A stretch of 36,337 nucleotides of DNA from contig JAAEOI010000214.1 of the NCBI GenBank assembly GCA_024244665.1, positions 1 to 36,337 of the forward strand. Direction: 5' to 3'. Made by a program: the position numbers and the translations under genes. Shown here in pieces: positions 6,713 to 15,126 of this stretch (the stretch's first letter is position 1; every line of letters starts with the position of its first letter). Source of the DNA: Bacteroidota bacterium (GTDB lineage: Bacteria > Bacteroidota > Bacteroidia > Bacteroidales > GCA-2748055). The notes beneath the pieces are model-generated. The model saw nothing but the letters and a program-made list of their open reading frames with translations. It did no database searches and was not told where the DNA came from.

Positions 6713-7432
6713 ATGAGGACAAGATGCCTGATTGTCGATGACGAACCGCTCGCCCGGGAGCTGATCCGAGGACATATCCAGAAACTTGAGAATTTCGAAA
6801 TTGTTGCTGAGTGTGATAACGCCATGAAAGCCATGGACGCCCTTCGCAATCATTCGGTCGACCTGATGTTTCTGGATATCAAAATGCCGCAGATGACCGG
6901 CATTGACTTCCTTAAAACGCTCAAACGCCCCCCCAAAGTAATCATTACCACCGCTTTTAGTCAGTATGCCCTGGATGGTTTTGAACTGGATGTGGTGGAT
7001 TACTTGATGAAACCGGTCACCTTCGAAAGGTTTTTTAAAGCAGTCAACAAGTATTTCCAATCGGGACAGTCCGAGAATGTGGAGGTTGAGGGAGGCAACG
7101 TATCATCAGAAGAGGCGTTCATTTATGTCAAGGAGAACAAGAAGATCATTAAGATCTATCTGAAAGAGATCCATTTTATCGAGGGACTGAACGAATACAT
7201 TCGGATCCATACCGACAACAGGCGTGTGGTGGTTAAGAGCAGCCTTCAAAGCATCGAAAACAAACTACCCTCTGAGCAATTCATCAGGATCCATAAATCC
7301 TATATCGTATCCATCCCCAGGATCAGGGCATTCAACGCTACCACCATCGAACTGGAAAACGCTAAACTGAGAATTGGCCGCAACTATAAGAACCAGGTCT
7401 TCAGCGCACTTCACTACAAACAGGATATCTAA
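6713..7432 (+). CDS. LytR/AlgR-family response regulator (receiver plus LytTR domain)
   Basis: 239 residues. The N-terminal receiver has acidic residues Asp9-Asp10, phospho-acceptor Asp55 in FLDIKMP, Thr79/Thr80 and Lys100 in MKP. The C-terminal LytTR DNA-binding domain (about 135-232) carries the typical IYLKEIHFIEGLNEYIRIHT and FIRIHKSYIVS blocks. It should be phosphorylated by LytS-type kinases and activate genes at direct-repeat sites. It lies divergent from the intact membrane kinase and is the only response regulator in the window for three LytS-like proteins. No regulator site could be assigned with confidence, but the 35-bp element at 2487 and 4047 is a candidate. Confidence 0.93.
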   Translation: MRTRCLIVDDEPLARELIRGHIQKLENFEIVAECDNAMKAMDALRNHSVDLMFLDIKMPQMTGIDFLKTLKRPPKVIITTAFSQYALDGFELDVVDYLMKPVTFERFFKAVNKYFQSGQSENVEVEGGNVSSEEAFIYVKENKKIIKIYLKEIHFIEGLNEYIRIHTDNRRVVVKSSLQSIENKLPSEQFIRIHKSYIVSIPRIRAFNATTIELENAKLRIGRNYKNQVFSALHYKQDI

Positions 7433-7676
7433 AATGAGCACGGGGACCACACCGCAGGGATGTCGTGGATCACTGAAGTGAATCCATCAGTGAAATGCTA
7501 CCTGCCGTAAATCGCAGGGGCAGCTGGAAAAGATAGCCACCTCCCTGAAAGAGCTGGGAATTGAGCAAATCTGTCCCACCCATTGTACCGGCGACCAATC
7601 CATATCTTTCCTGTCCGAATCCTTCGGTAAGGGCTATATTTCAGGTGGAACAGGCAAAACCATCACCATTTACTAA
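7433..7676 (+). pseudogene. Remnant of a metallo-beta-lactamase-fold hydrolase gene
   Basis: Immediately after the LytTR stop, and in its frame, 7433-7510 reads EHGDHTAGMSWITEVNPSV and continues KCYLP before a stop. This is the HxxDH metal motif and next strand of an MBL-fold enzyme. In another frame, about 7510-7676 reads GQLEKIATSLKELGIEQICP, then THCTGDQS and a tail ending GTGKTITIY before TAA. This is the C-terminal metal-binding HCTG block of the same family. The N-terminus and the middle are missing and the two parts are out of frame, so this is a dead gene with at least one large deletion. Similar intact proteins annotate as MBL-fold or dihydropterin-type hydrolases; the exact subfamily is uncertain. 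Confidence 0.72.
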
Positions 7677-7710
7677 TCTCATCACTTACTCACTTACTAT
7701 TACTATTTAC
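7676..7710. repeat. Short low-complexity TTACT-rich repeat
   Basis: After the MBL remnant come irregular repeats of (C/T)ACTTACT and TACTATT, just before the terminator hairpin. They look like slippage-type sequence. No function is inferred. Confidence 0.4.
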
Positions 7711-7746
7711 AAAAAACAGGCGGCCCGTATGAGCCGCCTGTTTTTT
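7711..7746. terminator. Bidirectional intrinsic terminator
   Basis: AAAAAACAGGCGGC (7711-7724) and GCCGCCTGTTTTTT (7733-7746) form a perfect 14-bp stem with an 8-nt loop. The A/T arms give U runs in both directions. It ends the susD operon from the right and any transcript from lytTR and the remnant from the left. Confidence 0.9.
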
Positions 7747-7761
7747 AATTTACTTGTTTAC

Positions 7762-9189
7762 TTAATCCTCCGTTCCATCATCCCACCATACTCCGTTGTA
7801 AACGGTTACATCGGGTACGTTATCAGCGTTACCTGAAACCTCGTTTTGAGGATAGGCGAATCTCCGTGGAGCTTCAAAGGGGTTGGTCAGTGTCGGATAA
7901 CCTGTCCTTCTCATCTCGGCAAATGCCTCGACCGATCCATAGGGCCAGAGGTGAATATACTTCTGGGTATAGATCATATCAGTAGTGAGACCGGAAGCAT
8001 CAGCAGGCATCACTTCAAGCTGCGCCTTATAGGTATCTGCATCTGCAGAATCAACATTAGCCTGGACAAGAGCTGCATCCAGTCCGGCTTCATACGCTGT
8101 AAGAGCGGCAGCTGCATCGGGAGCGGCCTTCCGCAAGTGACATTCAGCCTCGATGAATTTCAACTCGGCATAGGTCATTATGGGCAATGGAGCCGTGGGA
8201 TAGATCACGTTATCTGAGATTTTTGAGTAAATAGTACCAGCCTGGTCCTCTTCGGAGGTTCCGTTTTGGGCCGGTACATACTCGCCATTCACCTGTGTAA
8301 TAAACAGAGGAATCCTTGGATCATTGATCCCATCAAGGATATTATAGAAGGTCACACTCAATGAGTGGTGTCTTCTCTCATTCTCCTCCTGGTACCAGGT
8401 GTTCTCATGGCCCAGGTCATCCGACCAGTTATCAAAGGTGAAATCATCCGCGGAAGATGCAAATCCATTGGCAGCTGCAGCCAGCGCATCAGCTGCAGAA
8501 CCAGCGGCATCATTGTTGCTAAGCCTGTTGGCATATCGGGCCTTCAGGGAGTAAGCAGCAATAATCCACGCATCGGGATCTCCACCATAGATGTAATCCT
8601 CTCCTCCTGTGGTACTGATATTCTCTTTCTGGAGGTCGGTGATCGCATCATCCAGCAGCGCCTGCATGGTTGCATAAATGGACTCCTGGGTATCATATAC
8701 CGGCTTCCTGTTTTCGGCACCCATGGTTGCTTCGCTGCAGGGTACTCTTCCCCATGTATCGGTGAAAGCAAAATATGTATAAGCCTTCATGACTTTGGCA
8801 ATTCCCACATCAATCCATTTTCCCTCTTCGCTTCCGCCTTCTGATCCCTTCTCAATAATAATCTTCAGGTCAGGTAAAAGACGCGGATATACAAAAAAGG
8901 CCCAGGGATTCTCACCCATCTGTGAGGTGAGGTTGGCACGCCGGTCGGCATCCCTCATCTGTCCGTGTGCACCGGCTGTCTGTTCAACAAAGACTGAGCT
9001 ATACCAGGCGATGGAGGTGCCCGTAACCCAGTAGGGGGTAGCGGCCGTACAACCCGACATCAGCATGCTGATGGGTACATCGGTGGGGTTGTTCGGATCC
9101 GTATCGATCTCATCCATGATCTCATCACTGCACGAAAAAGCGAACAGCATGAGCAGGAGAACACTGAATATTGAAATATATTTTTTCAT
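7762..9189 (-). CDS. SusD/RagB-like surface lipoprotein (SusD-like 2 type)
   Basis: 475 residues. It has a lipoprotein signal (MKKYISIFSVLLLMLFAFSC) with lipidated Cys20. The mature region begins with the DTDPNNPTDVPI-like motif common in SusD-like group 2 proteins, followed by helical TPR-type segments (AYTYFAFTDTWG, the KARYANRLS region, AELKFIEAECHLRK) and a C-terminal WPYGSVEAFAEMRRTGYP. It would sit on the cell surface as the lid and binding component over its SusC partner, which lies 11 nt upstream in the same operon. Substrate cannot be read from the sequence: no glycoside hydrolase or peptidase is nearby, so it may serve peptides or small organics rather than a glycan. Confidence 0.94.
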   Translation of the reverse strand: MKKYISIFSVLLLMLFAFSCSDEIMDEIDTDPNNPTDVPISMLMSGCTAATPYWVTGTSIAWYSSVFVEQTAGAHGQMRDADRRANLTSQMGENPWAFFVYPRLLPDLKIIIEKGSEGGSEEGKWIDVGIAKVMKAYTYFAFTDTWGRVPCSEATMGAENRKPVYDTQESIYATMQALLDDAITDLQKENISTTGGEDYIYGGDPDAWIIAAYSLKARYANRLSNNDAAGSAADALAAAANGFASSADDFTFDNWSDDLGHENTWYQEENERRHHSLSVTFYNILDGINDPRIPLFITQVNGEYVPAQNGTSEEDQAGTIYSKISDNVIYPTAPLPIMTYAELKFIEAECHLRKAAPDAAAALTAYEAGLDAALVQANVDSADADTYKAQLEVMPADASGLTTDMIYTQKYIHLWPYGSVEAFAEMRRTGYPTLTNPFEAPRRFAYPQNEVSGNADNVPDVTVYNGVWWDDGTED

Positions 9190-9200
9190 CTTATGGGTAT

Positions 9201-12200
9201 TTAAAAGGTTATTTTTAGACCACCACCAAAGGACCTGGTATTGGGCAATGCCACATATTCAAATGCACCAATTCCGTTTCCTTCAGCCGTACTCGCTTCG
9301 GGATCGAAGTTAGGATAGTCGGTCCAGAGTGCCAGGTTCCTTCCATTGGCAAAAATGGATATGGAGCTGATAAAGGTATTGGTAAACCAGCTTTGAGGCA
9401 TATCATAACTGATCACAACCTCTTTCAGTCTGAGTAGGGTTTTGTCAAAAATCCTTGATTCTCCGATGCCCCATTCAACTGTGCTGTAGTAGTCTTCCCC
9501 TTTCAGGATCTCAATATCATTGTCACCCTCAAGCACCAGATCTCCTGAGACAGGATCGGTGTAACCTTTGGCCGTATTTGGAAGTACAACAAGGGTTTCC
9601 CTGTCTTCAGTTACATTGTCTGCACCATAATTCCTGAGCAGTGCAGTCAGGCCGCTGGAAATATATCCACCCTTTGAATAGTATAACTGGGCTGTAAAGG
9701 AGAAGCCTTTATACCTTAAAACACTGGTCAGACTGGCATCCCAGTCGGGATTCACCTTTCCAAGGATTTTCTCATCGCCGGTCTGCAGGGGCATCCCGTA
9801 AAATGGGTTTTCTGCACCTGCAACGGTCTCCCTTGAATCAACCACGATCCGGTCGTTTTCATCCCGCACATAGGAACTACCAAAGATAACCGGGTATGGG
9901 TGTCCTGCATAAGCATAGGCTCCAATACTGTTAAAGTTCTGCCAGCCGGTCTGAACCCGCTCCACTCCAGGAGCAAGTGATATCACAATGTTCTCGTTTC
10001 TGGAGAAGTTGGCTAAAAGTTCCCATTCCAATCCGTCACTGGTCCGGATGGGTACAATGGAAAGGATCACCTCATGTCCTTTGGACTCCAGTTCCCCTGC
10101 ATTTCTGTATTCTCCACGGAAACCTGAAGAAGCTGCCAGTGGAACATTAAAGATCTGGTCGGTGGCATTCACAGAGTAATAAGAGTAGTCTATCCCAACC
10201 CTGTTCTCGTAGAACCGCAGGTCAGCACCAATCTCAATTGTGGTGATATTCTGAGGCATCAGGTCTCTTGACAACAGTGTTGATTGCTGAGTAAATGCAG
10301 GATTCCCCTGGTAAGGGAAGGTGAAATCATTGTCAAGGAAACCGTCTCCAAGCGCTTCATTATCCTCCTTGGATGTGAACAGGGTCTGTGTGGAATAAAG
10401 AGCACCTGCCTGTCCCATCTGGGAGTAGGAAGCACGGATCTTTCCAAAGGGCAGTACCTGCTGGCTAGCCATAAAGTCAAGCTCTGTAAAGACAAATCCT
10501 GCTGAAACCGATGGGTAGAAATAGGAACGGTTGCCGGAAGGCATGTTGGATACAATATCGTTCCTTCCCGTTACGGTAAGAAACAGCATGGAAGCATAAT
10601 CAGCTGTTGCACTTCCATAAAATCCAACCACCCGCTGGCGGGTTAACTCCTGGAATACAGTCTGGGCACCAGTGTTGGAGATATGGTCAAAGCCACCAAT
10701 AGTAATATTGGTACCCGTCATGCTGTGGGTCTGTGTAGTAATATCGTAAAACTCATTACCAATAATCACATCCAGGCCAATATCACCGAAGTCCTTGGTA
10801 ATACTGATGGATGCGTTGGAATTCACCTCCTGTCGCTGGTAGTTATAGTCATCGACCTGGCCGGCTGCGGGTACCATTCCAAACTCGGGATATCCCCTTC
10901 CCTGACCACCTGATCCAAGTGAGATCACCTCGTGACCGGTAGTTAAGAACCTGTCGAGACCGATCCGGTAGTTAATCCGCATCCAATCGAAAGGCTGATA
11001 GCTGATGGATGTGTTCCCGAAAAACCTGTTGGTGATTTCATTGTAGTTATTGTGCTTTAATGCCCAGTAAGGATTATCCATGGCAAAACGATAGTGATAC
11101 TCCATATATGGATCCTCCGGGGTCTCGAAAGGCTTGTTGGTCATGTCATAGCTCCGGGGAGCAAAGTAGACCGTGAATAGTGGATTGGACAGATTGCTAC
11201 CCCCGGGAATCTTATCAATATCCACGTTGGACACATTGGCTGCAACCGTTGCAGTCCACTTTTCACCCAGGTCGAAGGAGCCATTGAATTTAGCATTGTT
11301 CCTGGTCATCCCTGTGGTCTCAATGATACCTTGCTGGTCGGTCCTGCCGATTCCAAGACTGTAATGGGCATTGTCTGTTGCCGATGAGATATCAACCGAG
11401 TTGGAAAAGGTATATCCTTTCTGAAAGAAGTCCTCCTGGTTGTCATATACCCTGGGAACCTGGGCGGGAGCACTACCGTCAGATGTTTCATAAATATCAA
11501 GACCGAGACCGTTATCCCACTGGGAATGATAATTCTGAAGGGTATCGATGCGCGGGCCCCAGGAACCTGAGGAATACAAATTCAGCTCTCCTGCGTTGCC
11601 CTGGGCATAGGTGGATTGTAGGTCTGGCAGACGACTGATCCTGTCTGAGGTGAAGCTACTGTTCACAGTAACCAGTGTTTTCTTCCCGGCAGTGCGGGCA
11701 GCAGAGCCACTCTTGGTGGTGATCACGATTACCCCGTTGGAGGCCCTCAAACCATACAATGCGGCGGCTGTAGCACCTTTCAGAACCGAGATGGACTCGA
11801 TATCCTCAGGGTTCAGGTCAACAATCCTGGAGGATGGGTTGGTACCCTCTCCAACATTCTCCACAAAGGCCTTCTCCGAGGCAATGGGCATTCCATCCAC
11901 CACATAGAGGGGTTGGTTATCACCTGTAAGAGAAACATTACCCCTGATGGTAACATGCGAGGTAGCTCCCGGCATACCGCTGGATTGCTTCACATTCACA
12001 CCGGCAATCTTGCCCTGAAGTGATTTGGACACATCCATGTTTTTTGCACCTGAAATCTGGGTCTCATCAAGCTCCTGGACTGAATAACCAAGAGCCTTCT
12101 TCTCTTTCCTGATTCCCATGGCGGTAACCACCACTTCGTCGATCTCCAGCAGATCGGACTTCATCACCACATCTAGCTGGCTCTGGCTTCCAATGCTCAC

Positions 12201-12446
12201 CTTCTGGGATGTAAGGCCCACGAAACTAAAAAGGAGTACGTCGGACCTGTCGGGGACATCAATCTGGAAATTTCCACTGGCATCCGTAATGGTACCAATG
12301 GTGGTTCCCTGGACACTTACCGTAACACCTGGTAAGGGAGAACCATCTTCAGCGCCGGTAACAACACCGGAAACAACCCGGGCCTGACCTAACATAGTCA
12401 GGGTACCAAACGCCATGAATAGCAGAAAGCATAATACTTTTTTCAT
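9201..12446 (-). CDS. SusC/RagA-like TonB-dependent outer-membrane transporter
   Basis: 1081 residues, normal for the family. In order: a signal peptide (MKKVLCFLLFMAFGTLTMLGQA), a carboxypeptidase-regulatory-like domain (about 24-100, VVTGAEDGSPLPGVTVSVQG), a plug with the SusC hallmark SVLKGATAAALYGLRASNG and VIVITTKSG, then a 22-strand barrel ending in LPNTRSFGGGLKITF. It imports a SusD-bound ligand with energy from TonB. No N-terminal STN domain is seen, and no FecI/FecR pair adjoins it, so regulation by that route is unlikely. Upstream, 384 nt separate it from the divergent symporter gene. Confidence 0.96.
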   Translation of the reverse strand: MKKVLCFLLFMAFGTLTMLGQARVVSGVVTGAEDGSPLPGVTVSVQGTTIGTITDASGNFQIDVPDRSDVLLFSFVGLTSQKVSIGSQSQLDVVMKSDLLEIDEVVVTAMGIRKEKKALGYSVQELDETQISGAKNMDVSKSLQGKIAGVNVKQSSGMPGATSHVTIRGNVSLTGDNQPLYVVDGMPIASEKAFVENVGEGTNPSSRIVDLNPEDIESISVLKGATAAALYGLRASNGVIVITTKSGSAARTAGKKTLVTVNSSFTSDRISRLPDLQSTYAQGNAGELNLYSSGSWGPRIDTLQNYHSQWDNGLGLDIYETSDGSAPAQVPRVYDNQEDFFQKGYTFSNSVDISSATDNAHYSLGIGRTDQQGIIETTGMTRNNAKFNGSFDLGEKWTATVAANVSNVDIDKIPGGSNLSNPLFTVYFAPRSYDMTNKPFETPEDPYMEYHYRFAMDNPYWALKHNNYNEITNRFFGNTSISYQPFDWMRINYRIGLDRFLTTGHEVISLGSGGQGRGYPEFGMVPAAGQVDDYNYQRQEVNSNASISITKDFGDIGLDVIIGNEFYDITTQTHSMTGTNITIGGFDHISNTGAQTVFQELTRQRVVGFYGSATADYASMLFLTVTGRNDIVSNMPSGNRSYFYPSVSAGFVFTELDFMASQQVLPFGKIRASYSQMGQAGALYSTQTLFTSKEDNEALGDGFLDNDFTFPYQGNPAFTQQSTLLSRDLMPQNITTIEIGADLRFYENRVGIDYSYYSVNATDQIFNVPLAASSGFRGEYRNAGELESKGHEVILSIVPIRTSDGLEWELLANFSRNENIVISLAPGVERVQTGWQNFNSIGAYAYAGHPYPVIFGSSYVRDENDRIVVDSRETVAGAENPFYGMPLQTGDEKILGKVNPDWDASLTSVLRYKGFSFTAQLYYSKGGYISSGLTALLRNYGADNVTEDRETLVVLPNTAKGYTDPVSGDLVLEGDNDIEILKGEDYYSTVEWGIGESRIFDKTLLRLKEVVISYDMPQSWFTNTFISSISIFANGRNLALWTDYPNFDPEASTAEGNGIGAFEYVALPNTRSFGGGLKITF

Positions 12447-12830
12447 AGACTTAGTTTTAGATTAATACTTGTTTTTCCGCTGTCTTAGCAGAAATTATAT
12501 TGAAGAAAGCAGAAAGCAGAATGTTTATCTAATAATATCAAGCAATGGCAGCTATCCGATGATGTTCTGCCCCTAAAATTCTGTTTTAATCCGTTTACCG
12601 GCTGCAAACGGTTGTATGTGGGTGTTAAACAGTCTATAGCCTGACAGAATGTAAGGTTTTCGCTTTATCGGATTCCTGCTAAGGGTATATGACAACTAAA
12701 AGGGGGTCAATCAGGGGGTATACCTTACCCGGTCACTCTTTGGCGTTCTTTGTTTTCATTGAAAGGCGGCAAAAATGCTCTTATGAATATTTTGATATAT
12801 TTACATATCTGAATCCAAAAACAAACCACT
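12447..12830. other. Divergent control region between susC and the symporter gene
   Basis: 384 nt without a gene. It must hold promoters for both flanking genes, but I see no clean TAnnTTTG box. It includes an inverted repeat CCGTTT-N9-AAACGG (12591-12611). Starting at 12623 is TGTTAAA followed by CCTGACAGAATGTAAGG, which resembles the 35-bp element of the signalling cluster only if gaps are allowed. Confidence 0.5.
12591..12611. promoter_or_regulatory. Inverted repeat, possible operator
   Basis: CCGTTT and AAACGG arms are separated by 9 nt, 145 nt upstream of the susC start and 220 nt upstream of the symporter start. The size fits a dimeric regulator site. With only 6-bp arms it could be chance. 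Confidence 0.3.
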
Positions 12831-14183
12831 ATGTTAATCCTCACCGATTATCTGATTATTATTGCCTATTTTCTAGTAATCCTTGTTGTTGGAGCGCTTA
12901 CCGGAAGGAAACAGGAAAAAGAAGAATTCCTGATCTCCGGGAGGAAACTGACTGCCCTGCAGGCCACATCAACCATCTTTTCAAGCCGGATCGGGGCAGC
13001 AATTCTGCTCACCTATACAGCTCTGGTTTATATGTATGGGATGGGAGCCCTGTGGTATTTCGTGGGATCGGTTTTCGGGCTGTTTGTTTTCTACTTCTTC
13101 GGTCTCAAGGTGAAGAAGATCGCAGACAAGCAGAAATTCTATACCATGCCCGACTTCTTTTTCTTCTTTAAAGGGAAATTAGCCGGGTACCTGGCGACCA
13201 TCACCACCATTATCATCATGTTCGGATGGGTGGTGCTGAATTTCACGGCCGGTGCAAAGCTGGTATCCGAATACACACCCATCAGCTACGATATTTCCGT
13301 GATCATAGTCGGGGTCATCATCCTGGCCTACCTTGTGGCAGGCGGATTCGACGCTGTGGTTAAAACCGATATCATTCAGACCTTCGGAATCTTCCTCCTT
13401 TTCATACTGATGATGTACCTGCTTTCTACCACTGTCACCAAACCTGAAGTGATATTCATGGATCTGTTCAGCATTCCTCCGATGCAGATCATCTCTTTCT
13501 TCCTGGCAGGATTCTTCATCCCCATGGCCTCACCGGAATTATGGCAGAGGGTCTATGCCATCAAAGACAAGAAGAACTTCAGGCGAAGCATCATCTTGTC
13601 TTCTGTATTTTACATCATCGTGGGATTTATCCTGCTTCTTATCGGACTGGTGATCCGTGCTGATATTCCGGATATTGCGCCTGACACCTCCTTGATTGTT
13701 GGTTTCAGCAGGTTGCTGCCGGTGGGACTTGCCGGACTCTCTGTGGTAATAATCTATTCATCGGTATCCTCTTCGGCCGATACCTATATGTTTACAGCGT
13801 CGGCCTCTGTAACGCAGGATTTCCTGGAGAAGGCTGGTTTAACGAAATCGGAGAATCTCAGGAAAACCATGAGGTGGAGCATGCTGGTATTGATGATCCT
13901 CGGAATTTCGATGTCACTTCTTCTGCGGGATATTGTGGATGCAACCTTCTTCTTCGTATCGCTCACCATGTCTCTCGGACTGCTGGTCCTGGTCCTGTGG
14001 ATCTATCCGAAAATAAACAAACTGAGCGTAAGCCTGTCCATCCTCCTCTGCCTGATTGGGGTGATCGTCCCGGCCATTTTTATAGGCATATCGGAAGACC
14101 TGGTGCTCTGGGCCTTTGCATTCTGTATCGGAGGTATTGTTATTGGTATAATCGTGAATCCCTTTCTTAAATCCAGGGGCTAG
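12831..14183 (+). CDS. Sodium:solute symporter (SSS family)
   Basis: 450 residues, almost entirely hydrophobic, with about 12-13 membrane helices. SSS-type features are the opening helix LTDYLIIIAYFLVILVVGAL, followed by a loop with EFLISGRKL, then TSTIFSSRIGAAILL in helix 2, a GGFDAVVKTDIIQT segment after helix 5, and SSVSSSADTYMF in helix 8 (the Ser-rich sodium site region). It should co-import a small solute with Na+ across the inner membrane. It diverges from the SusC/SusD pair, which suggests that what SusCD brings into the periplasm, or a breakdown product, is taken up here. Substrate unknown. The ATG at 12831 starts directly with the first helix. Confidence 0.92.
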   Translation: MLILTDYLIIIAYFLVILVVGALTGRKQEKEEFLISGRKLTALQATSTIFSSRIGAAILLTYTALVYMYGMGALWYFVGSVFGLFVFYFFGLKVKKIADKQKFYTMPDFFFFFKGKLAGYLATITTIIIMFGWVVLNFTAGAKLVSEYTPISYDISVIIVGVIILAYLVAGGFDAVVKTDIIQTFGIFLLFILMMYLLSTTVTKPEVIFMDLFSIPPMQIISFFLAGFFIPMASPELWQRVYAIKDKKNFRRSIILSSVFYIIVGFILLLIGLVIRADIPDIAPDTSLIVGFSRLLPVGLAGLSVVIIYSSVSSSADTYMFTASASVTQDFLEKAGLTKSENLRKTMRWSMLVLMILGISMSLLLRDIVDATFFFVSLTMSLGLLVLVLWIYPKINKLSVSLSILLCLIGVIVPAIFIGISEDLVLWAFAFCIGGIVIGIIVNPFLKSRG

Positions 14184-14279
14184 GGTCTGAGCCAAACAGG
14201 CTTTTACATTTTTTCTATCCCGCTCAGCCATGTTACCTGATTATCCTTCTTCTTCTGTTGAAGTAAGGAGTTGACATAT

Positions 14280-14423
14280 TTAATGTTTAGCAGGCCTGTT
14301 GTAGTCTTCATCGAATCCATTGATTTTCAATAATTCATCCTTGTGTACAGACCAGTTATGGCCCGATAATTTTTTACTTTTATTTGAATGAAGATCGAAC
14401 CGGGGACTGTAGATACACTCCAT
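14280..14423 (-). pseudogene. Fragment of a family 2 glycosyltransferase gene
   Basis: A 47-codon frame reads ...PRFDLHSNKSKKLSGHNWSV, then HKDELLKINGFDEDYNRP, then AKH and a stop. The NWSVHKDELLKINGFDEDY block is the conserved acceptor-binding region of GT2 glycosyltransferases with a galactosyltransferase-like C-terminal part. In intact enzymes it is followed by a GED acidic motif, which is absent here. The N-terminal nucleotide-sugar binding half and the rest of the C-terminus are missing. This looks like the leftover of a gene that once lay between the symporter and the RNA gene. Confidence 0.62.
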
Positions 14424-14526
14424 TTTTAAAGTGGAATCTGATAAATGGATGGAAAAATAAACTTAAAAAGGAATAAACATCTTCCTGATTCTGATAGTGC
14501 TGTTACTCTTACCGGGCACACCGCAC

Positions 14527-15050
14527 ACAAAAAGGGAGTAAACTTGTCGTTTACTCCCTTTCCACTGAGTGATACCCATAGCCATCAATCAGTGCCGAGC
14601 TACAGTTATTATGGCCGGTTCGTTTGAAATAATCCCTGGGGATTAGTTTCACTCGAACCCTGGTTCTCGGCCTTTGTTCCGTAGAACGAAGACTTGCAAC
14701 CGTCCTTTCACCCAGCGGAAAAAGCTGGATTTCCGGGACCGGCTCCTGAAGGCCCCTGCAACGGTCAGTTCGTACGCTCTGCCCGCGCCAGAGTGAGAAA
14801 GCTTAGTGGAACCCCGAGGGATTCGTTTTGGCTCTTCAGCCTTTAGGATCAACCTTTTAAAGAGCTTCCAAGAAGAAATCTTCAAATTAAACCGATCAGG
14901 AAACGCTGTTTCATGATCTGTGCCTGGCTCTGGATGAATCTCCGGTGTTGGGGGGAATCCCTTTGCCGGCCGGTTCGCTCCCCAGTATCCTGTCGGACTG
15001 GCTCACTACACCGGGCGAAACTTCGAGCGGCCTTTTATCTCTTACTCGGT
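14527..15050 (-). ncRNA. Candidate structured noncoding RNA of about 520 nt, unidentified
   Basis: An apparently free-standing minus-strand transcription unit: a consensus promoter (15056-15086), an intrinsic terminator (14529-14561), and between them no convincing protein frame but dense complementarity. Hairpins by plus coordinates: 14982-15001 (CCAGT/ACTGG), 14894-14918 (GATCA and GAAA arms), 14830-14841 (GGCT/AGCC), 14809-14824, 14777-14793 (CTCTG/CAGAG), 14737-14766 (GACCG/CGGTC), 14712-14728 (CCAGC/GCTGG), 14673-14690, a long 14613-14672 stem, and 14564-14594 (10 bp, one mismatch). In the 5' domain, GAGCGGCC (15025-15032) can pair with 14968-14971 and 14976-14980, while ACACCGG (15008-15014) pairs with 14942-14948, which together would be a pseudoknot. 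The RNase P core (GAGGAAAGTCC, ACAGAA), a tmRNA tag and the SRP RNA motif are not found. Identity unknown. Confidence 0.72.
14529..14561 (-). terminator. Intrinsic terminator of the candidate ncRNA
   Basis: AAAGGGAGTAAAC (14531-14543) and GTTTACTCCCTTT (14549-14561) form a perfect 13-bp stem with a 5-nt loop. On the minus strand it ends in TTTTTGTGTG; on the plus strand the stem is followed by CCACTG, so it works mainly for the minus strand. Confidence 0.85.
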
Positions 15051-15055
15051 ACTAC

Positions 15056-15086
15056 CAAAATTAAATCATCCTGAGCCATAAGTCAA
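15056..15086 (-). promoter_or_regulatory. Promoter of the candidate ncRNA
   Basis: On the minus strand, TTG (15086-15084), a 20-nt spacer, then TAATTTTG (15063-15056), a perfect TAnnTTTG. It predicts a start near 15050 with the transcript beginning ACCGAGTAAGAG. It is among the best consensus matches in the window. Confidence 0.75.
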
Positions 15087-15126
15087 GTCGTTTTGCATTG
15101 ACTCTATTAACAAATAATCCACAATA

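Noticed and set aside
12689..13171. A 160-codon plus-strand ORF overlapping the symporter start
   Set aside because: It lies in another frame of the symporter gene, whose protein is clearly a full SSS transporter.
14445..14627. A 60-codon plus-strand ORF
   Set aside because: It spans the ncRNA terminator stem and has no protein-like features.
14649..14885. A 78-codon minus-strand frame inside the candidate RNA gene
   Set aside because: It opens only with TTG, has no recognisable domain and coincides with a run of hairpins. The frame is more simply a by-product of GC-rich structured RNA sequence.
14527..15050. RNase P RNA, tmRNA or SRP RNA as identity of the structured RNA
   Set aside because: The GAGGAAAGTCC and ACAGAA cores of RNase P, an ALAA-type tag reading frame with tRNA-like ends of tmRNA, and the SRP RNA core were searched for by eye and not found. 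A covariance search is still the decisive test.
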